Positions 32,047-41,184 are shown, counted from the first letter of the stretch. The stretch: 64,000 nucleotides of DNA from Chryseobacterium rhizosphaerae (GCF_003385455.1 NZ_QNUF01000004.1:1-64000); one strand, 5' to 3'. Translations and numbers: made by a program. Notes: generated by a model from the sequence alone, not told the origin.

Positions 32047-34581
32047 TTAAGCAGAATTTCTGCTTGCATTAATATTTCCGAATAAGGAACGGGTTACCAG
32101 CTTCTCATAGGCTTCTTTATTGCCCTCTCCTTTCTGAATCTTCATCAATGCATACTGCTGAATACTCAGTAAAGGAAGTACAATTTTTTCACGGATTTTC
32201 ACAGATTTTCTGGATAAAGGATCTTCTTCCTGAAGCATTTTAAAACCGGTAAGTTCCAGCATGATCTCTCTTGAAAGTTCATATTCATCAAACAGAACGT
32301 TCCAGAATGCACCGAACTTCGGATTGTTTTTGATATAATATGTCAAAGGAAAATAAGACTTGTTCATACTCATCATAGAGTTTAAAACTAAAGTTTTAAA
32401 GAAATCCGAACCTTTGTACAGTTCTCTTACTTCTTCAAACCTTCCCTCCTCTTTCATCTGCTTCATAGCATACCCGAAGCCAAAGAATCCAGGGACATTT
32501 TGTTTTAACTGAGACCATGAACCTACAAACGGAATAGCTCTTAAATCTTCAAATTTCAATTCATTTCCGTTTCCTCTTTTGGAAGGACGACTTCCGATAT
32601 TGGTCTTCCCATAATATTCCAAAGTACTCATTTCCTGCAGATAGGGAACAAACATTGGGTGCGCCTTAAGATCTGAATATTTTTGATAGCTAATATTAGC
32701 CAGTTCAATAATTAATGCTCTTTCTTTTTCAGTAAGGTCTTTTTTAGCATTTTTAAATACATCATTTTCAACTCCGGCTGTCAGAAGCTGTTCGAAGTTG
32801 TATTTTGCCTGTTCTTTATTTCCAAAAATGCTGGTAATGGTTTGCCCCTGAATAGTGAGCTCAATTTTATTATTGGCAATTGTTTTTCCCTGTGAAGCAT
32901 AGAAGTCATGGGTTTTACCTCCTCCTCTTGCTGGCGGGCCACCTCTTCCGTCAAAAAATACGACTTTAATGTTATTCTCTTCAGAAAGTTTAGTAAGAAG
33001 TTCTTTTGCCTGATAGATTTCCCAGTTTGCCTTCAGATAACCACCATCTTTCGTTCCATCAGAAAAGCCAAGCATAATGGTCTGCTGATAGCCTCTTTTT
33101 TCAAGGTGCTTTTTATATACCGGATTCTGATAGAGTTCATTCATTACATTTTCCGCATTGGCAAGGCCTTCCATTGTTTCAAAAAGCGGAACAATGTCCA
33201 TATTGATCTCTTCATCTTTGTATCCACATATTTTGAAGAAAGCATATACGTTCATGACATCTTTCACGGCATCAGAATTGGAAATAATATAACGGTTCAT
33301 TCCTCTTAATCCATTCAGACGCTGAATTTCCGATACCTGTGATACTGTTAACAGAGTATCCTTTACAATATCTTCAAAATCATCCGCATTTACTTTATCC
33401 GAAATCTGAATCAGTGTATTGAATTTCTGTTCTGCATCGGCGTCTTTATTTCCATATATTTTTGCAAAAACATCATCTATTACCTTCTGATGGATCCTGC
33501 TGTCCTGTCTGATATCTAAAGTCGCAAAGTGAGTTCCAAAAATTTTCACACGGTCCCTGAAGTTGACCAAAAGATCTAAGAACAAAGAATTATGTTCATT
33601 GATTAATATTTTCTCTGCTTCATCAGTTCTTTTTAAAATTTCTTCTGCCGTAATACTTTTACCATCAAAAATAGCAGCATACAATTCTTCACTTACCTGA
33701 GTTAAAACCTCCGAAACCCCTCTAAAGCTTAATCTTCTTCTGATAAATTTCAAATGGCTGTAATACGATTTCAAAATTGCAGAGCGAAGTTCTTCTGATA
33801 CTCTTTTAGTAACATCTGCAGTAACAAAAGGATTCCCGTCTCTATCGCCTCCAGGCCAGAAACCAAGCTGAATAATATCTTCATGCAGGTGGAAATGTCC
33901 GTTTCCAAAAGTTTTCTTAATCTTCGTAAACAGCTCACCAATAGTATCGTAATAGACATACCTCAAATAGGAGATAATACTCAGCGCCTCATCTATTGGC
34001 GTCGGTTTTTCCTTATTGACAAAGGGTGTTTTCCCTAACTGCTGCAAAAGGGTATCAATCTGTGTGACAGAATCACTGGTAATGGCTCCTCTTAAATCCT
34101 GTATAATTCTCTGTACTGAGCTTGGATAAAACTGGGTAGGGTGAGCCGTAAATACAACCTTAACTGTAAAGTCCTTCAACTTTTCGCGTACTTTTTCAAT
34201 TTTATGATCCTGAAAAGAACGTTCAAAAAGATTGGTCACAGTTCCGCTGTCACTTTCAGAATGAAGGTTAGGAAAGGCAGCATCTTCAATACTGTCAAAC
34301 AAAACAACCTGCCTCTCTATATATTGAATAATTTTAAAAAGAAGCTCCAGCTTTTGTTCCTCCGTCTGAAGATCTGTATGGTTTTTAAAAAATTCTTCTA
34401 CAATTTCCTCAGGGGTCCTCCCTGCTTCATAGCCGGTTCTGCTTTCTTCATAAAGAAACGGAAGAAGCATCCCGATATTGGTCATTTTATCATAAGGCAG
34501 GCTCATAAATAATGAATTGTAAATCTGGAATTTATTCTCCACAATCTGCCTGAATTTTTCTGCGCGTTGGTCGTGTATCAT
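32047..34581 (-). CDS. ppc: Phosphoenolpyruvate carboxylase
   Basis: An 844-residue enzyme that adds bicarbonate to phosphoenolpyruvate to give oxaloacetate, refilling the TCA cycle. Conserved sites are TAHPTQFYPSSVQR (catalytic His), GFWPGGDRDGNPFVT, GFSDGTKDGGYL and FFDGRGGPPARGGGKTH. The last two differ from the E. coli forms (GYSDSAKDAG, FHGRGGTIGRGG): the usual His is Asp and a Pro-Pro-Ala replaces the loop. The length is a little under the 883 of E. coli. It is divergent from the Crp-family gene, and TACATTTG lies 4 nt before the ATG. Confidence 0.93.
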   Translation of the reverse strand: MIHDQRAEKFRQIVENKFQIYNSLFMSLPYDKMTNIGMLLPFLYEESRTGYEAGRTPEEIVEEFFKNHTDLQTEEQKLELLFKIIQYIERQVVLFDSIEDAAFPNLHSESDSGTVTNLFERSFQDHKIEKVREKLKDFTVKVVFTAHPTQFYPSSVQRIIQDLRGAITSDSVTQIDTLLQQLGKTPFVNKEKPTPIDEALSIISYLRYVYYDTIGELFTKIKKTFGNGHFHLHEDIIQLGFWPGGDRDGNPFVTADVTKRVSEELRSAILKSYYSHLKFIRRRLSFRGVSEVLTQVSEELYAAIFDGKSITAEEILKRTDEAEKILINEHNSLFLDLLVNFRDRVKIFGTHFATLDIRQDSRIHQKVIDDVFAKIYGNKDADAEQKFNTLIQISDKVNADDFEDIVKDTLLTVSQVSEIQRLNGLRGMNRYIISNSDAVKDVMNVYAFFKICGYKDEEINMDIVPLFETMEGLANAENVMNELYQNPVYKKHLEKRGYQQTIMLGFSDGTKDGGYLKANWEIYQAKELLTKLSEENNIKVVFFDGRGGPPARGGGKTHDFYASQGKTIANNKIELTIQGQTITSIFGNKEQAKYNFEQLLTAGVENDVFKNAKKDLTEKERALIIELANISYQKYSDLKAHPMFVPYLQEMSTLEYYGKTNIGSRPSKRGNGNELKFEDLRAIPFVGSWSQLKQNVPGFFGFGYAMKQMKEEGRFEEVRELYKGSDFFKTLVLNSMMSMNKSYFPLTYYIKNNPKFGAFWNVLFDEYELSREIMLELTGFKMLQEEDPLSRKSVKIREKIVLPLLSIQQYALMKIQKGEGNKEAYEKLVTRSLFGNINASRNSA

Positions 34582-34585
34582 ATAA

Positions 34586-34593
34586 CAAATGTA
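34586..34593 (-). promoter_or_regulatory. -7 box (TACATTTG) of ppc
   Basis: TACATTTG on the minus strand matches TAnnTTTG exactly and ends 4 nt before the ppc ATG at 34581. Transcription would start about at the ATG. Confidence 0.4.
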
Positions 34594-34685
34594 AGTGATT
34601 TTGAAATTAAATTAATTGACAAATGACAAAAAAGAGGGATAGAAAATGTAAATATCAATGTTCCCTATTCTCCATAAATATTCTG

Positions 34686-34693
34686 TAACTTTG
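34686..34693 (+). promoter_or_regulatory. -7 box (TAACTTTG) of the Crp-family regulator
   Basis: TAACTTTG matches TAnnTTTG exactly, about 69 nt before the ATG at 34763, giving a normal 5' leader. Confidence 0.45.
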
Positions 34694-34762
34694 ACTTCTA
34701 ATTTTTTCTTAAATATAATCAGTAATACACTGAAATTATAACAATTTACTCAAAAAATTCCT

Positions 34763-35329
34763 ATGGGTTACATCAGAGCATATTACGAACAGATTGTCAA
34801 ATTGCAGGAGTCGGAATGGGCATTTATTGCAGGGCATTTCCACAAAAAAGTATATGCCAAAAATGAAATTATTACCCAGCACGGAGATACCGAAGAATTT
34901 TTATCCTTTATAGAATCGGGGTTGGTAAGATTTTATATTCCTGATGATGAATATGGGTATACCTTCAATTTCGGTTTTGAAAAAGAATTTACCTGTGCTT
35001 ATGATTCCTTTCTTACCCAAACCCCTTCTGAATATGAAATGCAGGCTTTAACAGAAACTGTGGTATGGCAGATTTCTTATGATGATTTACAGAAAATTTA
35101 CAGCCACACCAACGTTGGAAATCACCTGGGCCGTTTTGCTTCTGAGAAATTATTTTTAGCCAAGAGTAAAAGAGAACTTTCTTTACTAAAACTTACCGCC
35201 AAAGAGCGTTACTTAAAATTATTCACCGAGCAGCCTGAAATGCTGAAACGTGTTCCCTTAAAATATATTGCTTCTTATATTGGAATCACTCCACAGGCCT
35301 TAAGCCGAATTCGCAGACAGATTAATTAA
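34763..35329 (+). CDS. Crp/Fnr-family transcriptional regulator
   Basis: A 188-residue cyclic-nucleotide-binding-domain protein. Residues about 20-125 form the cupin-like sensor domain (IITQHGDTEEFLSFIESGLV), and about 145-188 form the winged HTH (PLKYIASYIGITPQALSRIR). There are no Fnr-type cysteine clusters, so it does not look oxygen-sensing. Members of this Bacteroidota group are stand-alone regulators with unknown ligands. It is divergent from ppc, 181 nt apart, and could act on that gene; this is speculative. Confidence 0.87.
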   Translation: MGYIRAYYEQIVKLQESEWAFIAGHFHKKVYAKNEIITQHGDTEEFLSFIESGLVRFYIPDDEYGYTFNFGFEKEFTCAYDSFLTQTPSEYEMQALTETVVWQISYDDLQKIYSHTNVGNHLGRFASEKLFLAKSKRELSLLKLTAKERYLKLFTEQPEMLKRVPLKYIASYIGITPQALSRIRRQIN

Positions 35330-35385
35330 CATAGGTTCATTGTATACCTGCAAGCTTCTGCAGAACTTTGCAGAAAAATACGACA

Positions 35386-35967
35386 ATGAAGTTATCTATT
35401 TGGGCATATGGAAACGCTATTTTAAAACAAAAATGTTCGAAAACAGAAAGGGATACCCCGGAAATTCAGAAGCTCATAACCGACATGTGGGAAACCATGG
35501 AAAATGCCAATGGCTGTGGTTTGTCATCTTCACAAATAGGAAAAGCATTACAGCTTTTCATCGTTGATAGTAAAATTGTTTTTGAAAACCTGGGTAGTGA
35601 AGAGCAGATACTCTACTTTGGTAAAAATGATAAGGGAATAAAAGAAACTTTCATCAATGCTAAAATAATCAATAGCTCAGCAGAAACATGGGAAGACTAT
35701 GAAGGATGCTTAAGTATTCCCGGTCTTTCGCAAAAAGTAAAAAGACCCTGGGAAATCACCATCGAATATCTGGATGAACATTTCCTACTACAAACCAAAA
35801 CCTATATAGGGCTTACTGCCAGAATTATTCAGCATGAATATGACCATACGCAGGGAATCTTATATACTGACCATCTGAAACCTCTGACCAAAAAAATGAT
35901 GGAATCTAAGCTTAAAAAAATCACCACCGGAAATGTTGCAGTGGGATACCCGATTAAGTTTTTGTAG
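35386..35967 (+). CDS. def: Peptide deformylase
   Basis: A 193-residue metalloenzyme that removes the formyl group from new polypeptides. The three motifs are GCGLSSSQIG (about 47-56, motif 1), EGCLSIPG (about 106, motif 2 with the metal-binding Cys) and QHEYDHTQG (motif 3, two metal His and the catalytic Glu). Motif 1 reads SSS instead of the more usual AAP or AAN. Start chosen at 35386 (MKLSIWAYGN) because it aligns with the family N-terminus; an earlier ATG at 35368 adds six residues. It may be a second deformylase in the genome, which I cannot see here. Confidence 0.9.
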   Translation: MKLSIWAYGNAILKQKCSKTERDTPEIQKLITDMWETMENANGCGLSSSQIGKALQLFIVDSKIVFENLGSEEQILYFGKNDKGIKETFINAKIINSSAETWEDYEGCLSIPGLSQKVKRPWEITIEYLDEHFLLQTKTYIGLTARIIQHEYDHTQGILYTDHLKPLTKKMMESKLKKITTGNVAVGYPIKFL

Positions 35968-36002
35968 ATTTGACATCAATCAGACATGTCAAATTCTATG
36001 AA

Positions 36003-36683
36003 ATGATAAAGTTTAATTTCGGTATTATTTTTTACACGATTTTTGGGATTTTAGCCTTATTGATAGGTATTTATCTACTACAATATTTTATTCCTCTTTC
36101 TATTATTTTTTTCATTGCTACATTCATCAATGGAGTTTTCATTCATAAACAATATTCTCTTCATAAAAGTGACAAAATTGAATATACTGAGAATTCAGTT
36201 CCTGATGAAATTATAGTCAAATACTCGCGTTCAGGTAGAATTATTGCTATTGCTACTTACAGTATGTTTGCGATTCTGGGGCTATTTTTTCTTTCAGGTT
36301 TTAAGTTCAAATTTAATGGAACAGCAGTATTTGTATTATTTATACTTCTTGGATTTACTGGTTATTTTATTTTTAAAATAATTTCCGAAATCAAAAAAAC
36401 ATCACAAATGATCATCTCCATCAATGGAGAAGGAATTCAGATAAAAAATAATGCAAGGTATTTGTGGAATGAAATTCAACTTGAAAAGATTATTGTAAAA
36501 CGTTTGGTAAGCCGTGAATCTAAACATGATTATAAACCTGAAATAAATTATTTATACTTTTTTCACAACAACGAAAAAATAGAAATCAATATCGATGATT
36601 TTGATATCACAGATGATCAGCTTGCACAGCTTTTGAAAATATTTAGAGCACGTTTTAATAATTCAGGGGTAGTATCGTTTTGA
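36003..36683 (+). CDS. Hypothetical membrane protein, 226 residues
   Basis: Four hydrophobic segments (FNFGIIFYTIFGILALLIGI, IPLSIIFFIATFINGVFI, ATYSMFAILGLFFLSGF and TAVFVLFILLGFTGYFIF) in two pairs, followed by a soluble C-terminal part (about 140-226) with charged beta-like segments. The layout resembles small bacterial PH-domain-like membrane proteins, but I do not see a clear signature. The start is uncertain between 35970 and 36003. It follows def by 35 nt and may be co-transcribed. Confidence 0.65.
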   Translation: MIKFNFGIIFYTIFGILALLIGIYLLQYFIPLSIIFFIATFINGVFIHKQYSLHKSDKIEYTENSVPDEIIVKYSRSGRIIAIATYSMFAILGLFFLSGFKFKFNGTAVFVLFILLGFTGYFIFKIISEIKKTSQMIISINGEGIQIKNNARYLWNEIQLEKIIVKRLVSRESKHDYKPEINYLYFFHNNEKIEINIDDFDITDDQLAQLLKIFRARFNNSGVVSF

Positions 36684-36731
36684 TTACAAAATATTAATAA
36701 TTAATTTTACTCTTCATACCATCCATAATCC

Positions 36732-37136
36732 ATGAAAAAAATATTCTTATTCTTATTAATAACTTTTATATTCACAGCCTGTGAAAAAGATTGTTACAAT
36801 GCACCTCTTCCGATACTTTTTAAGTTTGTAGATTCTAATGATGAAAATCTTATTACAAACGGAAAGCTTACTTCTTATTCAGTGGTTGAAGAAAATCAAA
36901 CTGGAGTAAGTCTGACAAAAACATCTGATGATATGGTTATTTTGGAAAACGTAGGTGCATATAATGGTATAAAAAAATATACTTTCTCTTCTAATCTTAA
37001 ATCTTTTGATTTTTCAATACAGTCATCGGAATTTAAAGGAGGTTGTGATGGTTATCAAATTAACAAATTAACATTTACAGGCATAGGTATTGATGTAACT
37101 GATGAAAAAGGGTATTATAAAATTATACTGAAATAA
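36732..37136 (+). CDS. Small hypothetical lipoprotein, 134 residues
   Basis: Signal peptide and lipobox ending at Cys17 (LITFIFTAC). The mature part carries a CYNAP motif, a polar beta-rich domain (PILFKFVDSNDENLITNGKL) and a single further Cys (FKGGCDG). The LITNGKLTSY and GIDVTDEKGYYKI parts look like a small immunoglobulin or lipocalin-type fold in Bacteroidota lipoproteins. I recognise no named family and assign no function. Confidence 0.68.
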   Translation: MKKIFLFLLITFIFTACEKDCYNAPLPILFKFVDSNDENLITNGKLTSYSVVEENQTGVSLTKTSDDMVILENVGAYNGIKKYTFSSNLKSFDFSIQSSEFKGGCDGYQINKLTFTGIGIDVTDEKGYYKIILK

Positions 37137-37173
37137 TTCTCTTTCTTAAATTTGCACTGGAAACACACTCTCT

Positions 37174-37779
37174 ATGAAAGTAATCATCGCATTTTCCCTT
37201 ATTCTTTCCAATCTGCTTTACAGCCAGATCAAGGTTCCTGATGATTATAAAAAAATCCCTGATATCCTCGATACCGTAGATTATCTCTACCCTTTCATTG
37301 TCCCTAATAAAGATTATGCTTACTGGCGTATTCTCAGTAATGATTCAGATTATGAAAAAGCAGTGATCTACGAAAGCCAGGCTCCTGAATTTATGACGAT
37401 CAATGAACCCGTTCCTGAAAAAGGGTTTTTCCAGAAATGTATAGGTAACAACTGCTTTTCATACATTCTAGCTTGTAAAAACGAAAGATCTGTTTATTTT
37501 TCCAATGAGCAGCAATTGAGAGATTTTATCGGAACTGTTGATAATCTTCCAGAGGCTATTCTGCTGGCAAAAACTTATGGATATTCTGTTGACACGAGTA
37601 ACCGCTTTACTGGAGCGTATAAAATTGAAGACCTTCATATCTCCATGTTTCTTATGCAGTCTAAGGGCTGTCCGGCCGTGAAAGAGTCTTTTTCCGTTAA
37701 AATCAACAGAAAAACCGGAAAACTGGAAGCGAAAACTAATGGTATTTATGCGAAGGATGAGAACTGTTCTTCTATGTAA
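37174..37779 (+). CDS. Secreted hypothetical protein, 201 residues
   Basis: Signal peptide (MKVIIAFSLILSNLLYSQ) followed by a mixed alpha/beta domain with several cysteines (KCIGNNCFSYILAC, KGCPAVKE) that may form disulfides. No domain recognised. TAAATTTG at 37147-37154 lies about 19 nt before the ATG and probably drives it. It ends just before a repeat-rich gap. Confidence 0.7.
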   Translation: MKVIIAFSLILSNLLYSQIKVPDDYKKIPDILDTVDYLYPFIVPNKDYAYWRILSNDSDYEKAVIYESQAPEFMTINEPVPEKGFFQKCIGNNCFSYILACKNERSVYFSNEQQLRDFIGTVDNLPEAILLAKTYGYSVDTSNRFTGAYKIEDLHISMFLMQSKGCPAVKESFSVKINRKTGKLEAKTNGIYAKDENCSSM

Positions 37780-37785
37780 CTGAAG

Positions 37786-37819
37786 CTAAGACGCAAGGAT
37801 TTTATCTGTTATAAAATCG
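37786..37819 (+). repeat. Dispersed short repeat, copy 1
   Basis: The sequence GACGCAAGGATTTTATCTG, then TTATAAAATCGA, is nearly the same as that at 58916-58946. Its core ATTTTATC-TGT-TATAAAAT is an imperfect palindrome. Non-coding. Confidence 0.45.
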
Positions 37820-37834
37820 ATAATCTAAAATTTT

Positions 37835-37968
37835 AAACCATTAAGATTTTTGAAGAAAGTAAGAATAATTAAGATTTATCTTAGATGAAAAAATAAAGCA
37901 CATTGCTAAAAAAAGGCTTTAGCTATTTCCTTAACTATTTTTATCCGCTTCAAAAATCTTAATGGTTT
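37835..37968. repeat. Inverted-repeat element with perfect 21-bp ends
   Basis: AAACCATTAAGATTTTTGAAG (37835-37855) and its exact reverse complement (37948-37968) flank 92 nt of AT-rich sequence with a smaller inverted repeat inside (GCTAAA/TTTAGC). No coding frame. It lies directly before the lpdA stop codon (37975) and could act as a terminator-like hairpin or be a decayed MITE. Confidence 0.7.
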
Positions 37969-37974
37969 ATTTTT

Positions 37975-39375
37975 TTATATATTAATTGCACCCTGGCCTG
38001 ATGCAATCAAATACGCCTCTTTCAAAGTTTCAGAATAAGTGGGATGGGCATAAGAAATACGGAACATATCCTCTGCCGTCACCTCATATTCCTGAGCAAT
38101 AACCCCTTGTGCTATCAAATCTGCAGCTCTTGCTCCTATGATATGAATCCCTAAGATTTCTCCATATTTAGGGTCTACCAAGACTTTTGAAAATCCATCT
38201 GTATCCATAGAAGCTCTTGCTCTTGCACTGGCAGAGAATGGAAATTTTCCAACGGTATAAGCTATATTATTTTTCTTTAAATATTCTTCTGTATATCCTA
38301 CAGAAGCTACTTCAGGCCAGGTGTACACCACAGAAGGAATACGATCGTAATGAATATGATGTTGCTGCCCGTTGATTGTTTCTGCTACAAAAACACCCTC
38401 TTCCTCGGCTTTATGTGCCAGCATCGCTCCCCCAATTACATCACCGATAGCATACATATTGGGAACAGCTGTCTGGTTGCTTTCATTTACTCTAATAAAT
38501 CCCCGGTTATCAAGCTGTATATCTGTATTTTCCAATCCCAACCCTTTAATATACGGGCTCCTTCCCACGGCTACCAAAATATACTCTGCCCCCAGTTCGT
38601 TCTCTGTTCCGTTTTTATCTTTAAAAAGAACTTTAGCTGAGGAACCTAAGTTTTCAGCTTTATAAACGCTCTGATTTAAACGGATGTCAATGCCTTCTTT
38701 TTTCAAAATCTTCTGAAGGTTTTTTCCTAATTCATGATCCATTGTGGCAATCAGGTGGTCGGCATATTCAAGAATGGTTACCTGTGTTCCGATACGGTTA
38801 AAAATAGATGCCATTTCAACCCCAATCACTCCTCCACCGATGATCACCATAGATTTTGGCTGTTCTTTTAAAGCGAGGGCTTCTGTAGAAGTAATGATTC
38901 TTTTTTTATCTATTGCTACCCCCGGAATACCTGAAGGTTTTGAGCCTGTAGCAATGATATAATGTTTAGCGGTAATATTTACGACGCCCTCTTCATTAAC
39001 CACTTTTAGCGTAGTATTATTTACAAAACCTGCTGTCCCTTTCAACCGGGTAATTTTATTTTTATTCATCAGAAAATGAAGACCTTCCGTATTTTTTGAA
39101 ACGACTTCAGATTTTCTTTTGTACATCTGGGAAAAATCCAGGGCTAGCTGATCTACTTTAATTCCATGTTCGTTAAACTTATGCTGAACTTCCGCATAAT
39201 GGTGGCTACTGTCCAGCAAAGCTTTTGTCGGAATACAGCCTACGTTGGTACACGTTCCTCCCAGTGTATCATATTTTTCAATGATGACCGTTTTATATCC
39301 AAGCTGTGCACTTCTTATCGCAGCTACATATCCACCAGGTCCGGAGCCGATCACGGCAATATCATAATCTTCCAT
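37975..39375 (-). CDS. lpdA: Dihydrolipoyl dehydrogenase
   Basis: A 466-residue FAD disulfide oxidoreductase (E3 of 2-oxoacid dehydrogenase complexes). GSGPGGYVAAIRSAQLG binds FAD, GGTCTNVGCIPTKALL (about 40-55) has the redox-active CxxxxC pair, VIIGGGVIGVEMASIF binds NAD, and YAHPTYSETLKEAYL near the end has the catalytic His and Glu. It is not next to other E1 or E2 subunits, which may use a second copy elsewhere. It is divergent from an HxlR-type regulator and shares a palindromic operator with it. Confidence 0.95.
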   Translation of the reverse strand: MEDYDIAVIGSGPGGYVAAIRSAQLGYKTVIIEKYDTLGGTCTNVGCIPTKALLDSSHHYAEVQHKFNEHGIKVDQLALDFSQMYKRKSEVVSKNTEGLHFLMNKNKITRLKGTAGFVNNTTLKVVNEEGVVNITAKHYIIATGSKPSGIPGVAIDKKRIITSTEALALKEQPKSMVIIGGGVIGVEMASIFNRIGTQVTILEYADHLIATMDHELGKNLQKILKKEGIDIRLNQSVYKAENLGSSAKVLFKDKNGTENELGAEYILVAVGRSPYIKGLGLENTDIQLDNRGFIRVNESNQTAVPNMYAIGDVIGGAMLAHKAEEEGVFVAETINGQQHHIHYDRIPSVVYTWPEVASVGYTEEYLKKNNIAYTVGKFPFSASARARASMDTDGFSKVLVDPKYGEILGIHIIGARAADLIAQGVIAQEYEVTAEDMFRISYAHPTYSETLKEAYLIASGQGAINI

Positions 39376-39404
39376 TGTATGTATTCATTTTTATGTTTAA
39401 ATTT

Positions 39405-39453
39405 ACTTGCAAAATAAAAGCAAAATTAGAATAAAGACTTTCATTTTGCAAGT
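39405..39453. promoter_or_regulatory. Divergent promoter and palindromic operator of lpdA and hxlR
   Basis: ACTTGCAAAAT (39405-39415) and ATTTTGCAAGT (39443-39453) form a perfect 11-bp inverted repeat, 27 nt apart. On the minus strand the lpdA promoter lies between and in them: TTG (39449-39451), a 20-nt spacer, and TAATTTTG (39421-39428). The right arm overlaps the -33 box, a standard repressor layout. The likely binder is the HxlR protein encoded next door. Confidence 0.6.
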
Positions 39454-39473
39454 ATTATTTTAAAATTAACATT

Positions 39474-39881
39474 ATGGGTAAGAAAAGATCAGACTGTCCT
39501 ATCAGTTGCTCCCTGGAAATCTGGGGAGATAAATGGTCATTATTAATTATACGGGATCTCATGCTTAAAAAGGAAAGCACCTATGGCGAATTTCTAAAAG
39601 CAGATGAAAAGATTGCCACCAATATTCTGGCATCAAAACTTCAGCATTTGCTGGAAAATGGCATCATCGATAAGAAAGACCATCCCGAAAACAAGCTGAA
39701 AATCCTCTATTACCTTACAGAAAAAGGCATTGATCTCGTTCCGGTAATCGTTGAAATTAATCTTTGGGGAGATAAGTATCTCAGTATCCCGGAAGATAGA
39801 AAAAAGCTGCTGGAAGACATTAAAAAGGATAAAGAAGGTTTTATAAAAAGAGCAAAAAAACACCTCTCCGCTAATCCTTAG
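39474..39881 (+). CDS. HxlR-family transcriptional regulator
   Basis: A 135-residue winged-HTH protein. CPISCSLEIWGDKWSLLIIR is the HxlR signature at the N-terminus, with a Cys8/Cys12 pair that may sense reactive electrophiles or thiols, as in related proteins. The HTH (FLKADEKIATNILASKLQHL) and wing (KILYYLTEKG) follow. It is divergent from lpdA with an inverted repeat in the shared promoter, so it probably represses itself and lpdA. The inducer is unknown. Confidence 0.9.
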   Translation: MGKKRSDCPISCSLEIWGDKWSLLIIRDLMLKKESTYGEFLKADEKIATNILASKLQHLLENGIIDKKDHPENKLKILYYLTEKGIDLVPVIVEINLWGDKYLSIPEDRKKLLEDIKKDKEGFIKRAKKHLSANP

Positions 39882-39991
39882 AATATCATGATGGGAGTAT
39901 TGCCCAATCTATATTGTTTGCAATAGCTTTCATTAAAATCAATCATAGGAATTTTAAAACTTCCTTAACTCATTTTTCTTTTTTCATTCCG

Positions 39992-39999
39992 TAAATTTG
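39992..39999 (+). promoter_or_regulatory. -7 box (TAAATTTG) of the alcohol dehydrogenase
   Basis: TAAATTTG matches TAnnTTTG exactly, 21 nt before the ATG at 40021. Confidence 0.5.
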
Positions 40000-40020
40000 G
40001 CTTAAAATAAATTTAGAACA

Positions 40021-41184
40021 ATGCTTAATTTCGAGTTTAAAAACCCAACTAAGATACTTTTCGGAAAAGGCGAAATCGCTAAAATTTCCAATGAAATTCC
40101 TAAAGACGCCAAAATATTAATGATTTATGGCGGAGGAAGTATCAAACACAATGGTGTTTATGATCAGGTGAAAGATGCTTTGAAAGATCACGACTTACAT
40201 GAATTCGGCGGCGTTCCTGCCAATCCGGAATACGAAGTGCTGATTAAAGCGATCAGCTTCATCAAAGAAAATAACATCACTTATCTTCTTGCAGTAGGAG
40301 GAGGTTCCGTAATTGACGGTACCAAATTCATTTCTGCAGCGGCTAACTATAACGGAGAACCATGGGAAATTCTGAGAAAACAGGTAAGAACATTTGAAGG
40401 GGAAGGAATGCCTTTCGGAAGTATTCTAACCCTTCCTGCTACAGGTTCCGAGATGAATTCCGGGTATGTGATTTCCAGAAGGGAGACTAATGAGAAGTTA
40501 TCTTCCGGGGGTCCGGGATTATTCCCTCAGTTTTCTGTTTTAGATCCTGAAGTAATCAGGTCAATTCCTAAAAATCAGATCATTAATGGAATTACCGATG
40601 CTTACACCCATGTTTTGGAACAATACATGACTGCACCGTCTTCTGCTGATCTTCAGGAGAGAATTGCTGAAAGTATTTTGATCAGTCTGCAGGAAACAGC
40701 TCCAAAAGTATTGGCTGATGATTTCAATTATGATGCTGCCGGAAACTTTATGTGGTGCTGTACAATGGCCTTAAACGGGCTGATCCAGAAAGGAGTAATC
40801 ACCGACTGGGCTGTACACGCAATGGGCCATGAACTGACAGCTTATTTCGGTATCGATCATGCAAGAACTTTAGCGATCATTGCTCCTTCTCATTACCGTT
40901 ATAATTTTGACGATAAAAAAGGAAAACTGGCACAATATGTTGAAAGAGTTTGGGGTATTAAAGACGGAACTGTAGAGGAAAAAGCTGAAGCAGGAATCAA
41001 AAAATTGGAAGACTTCTTCCATAGCCTACAGATTAAAACAAAACTTTCTGAATATACAGAAGACTACAAAGGAACTGCTGAAAGAGTAGAAAAAGCTTTT
41101 ACAGACAGAAAATGGCTGGGACTTGGAGAATATAAAAAACTAACTCCTCAGGATGCTTCTAAGATTGTAGAAATGAGCTATTAA
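40021..41184 (+). CDS. Iron-containing alcohol dehydrogenase (YqhD/BDH type)
   Basis: A 387-residue group III dehydrogenase. GGGSVIDGTKF (about 97) binds NAD(P), LPATGSEMNSG is the family signature, and the metal ligands are in GITDAYTHVLEQ (Asp, His) and HAMGHELTAYFGIDHARTLAI (two His, about 262-282). Relatives reduce aldehydes with NADPH as detoxification or act on butanal. Which coenzyme is used is not decided. Monocistronic with its own terminator. Confidence 0.93.
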   Translation: MLNFEFKNPTKILFGKGEIAKISNEIPKDAKILMIYGGGSIKHNGVYDQVKDALKDHDLHEFGGVPANPEYEVLIKAISFIKENNITYLLAVGGGSVIDGTKFISAAANYNGEPWEILRKQVRTFEGEGMPFGSILTLPATGSEMNSGYVISRRETNEKLSSGGPGLFPQFSVLDPEVIRSIPKNQIINGITDAYTHVLEQYMTAPSSADLQERIAESILISLQETAPKVLADDFNYDAAGNFMWCCTMALNGLIQKGVITDWAVHAMGHELTAYFGIDHARTLAIIAPSHYRYNFDDKKGKLAQYVERVWGIKDGTVEEKAEAGIKKLEDFFHSLQIKTKLSEYTEDYKGTAERVEKAFTDRKWLGLGEYKKLTPQDASKIVEMSY

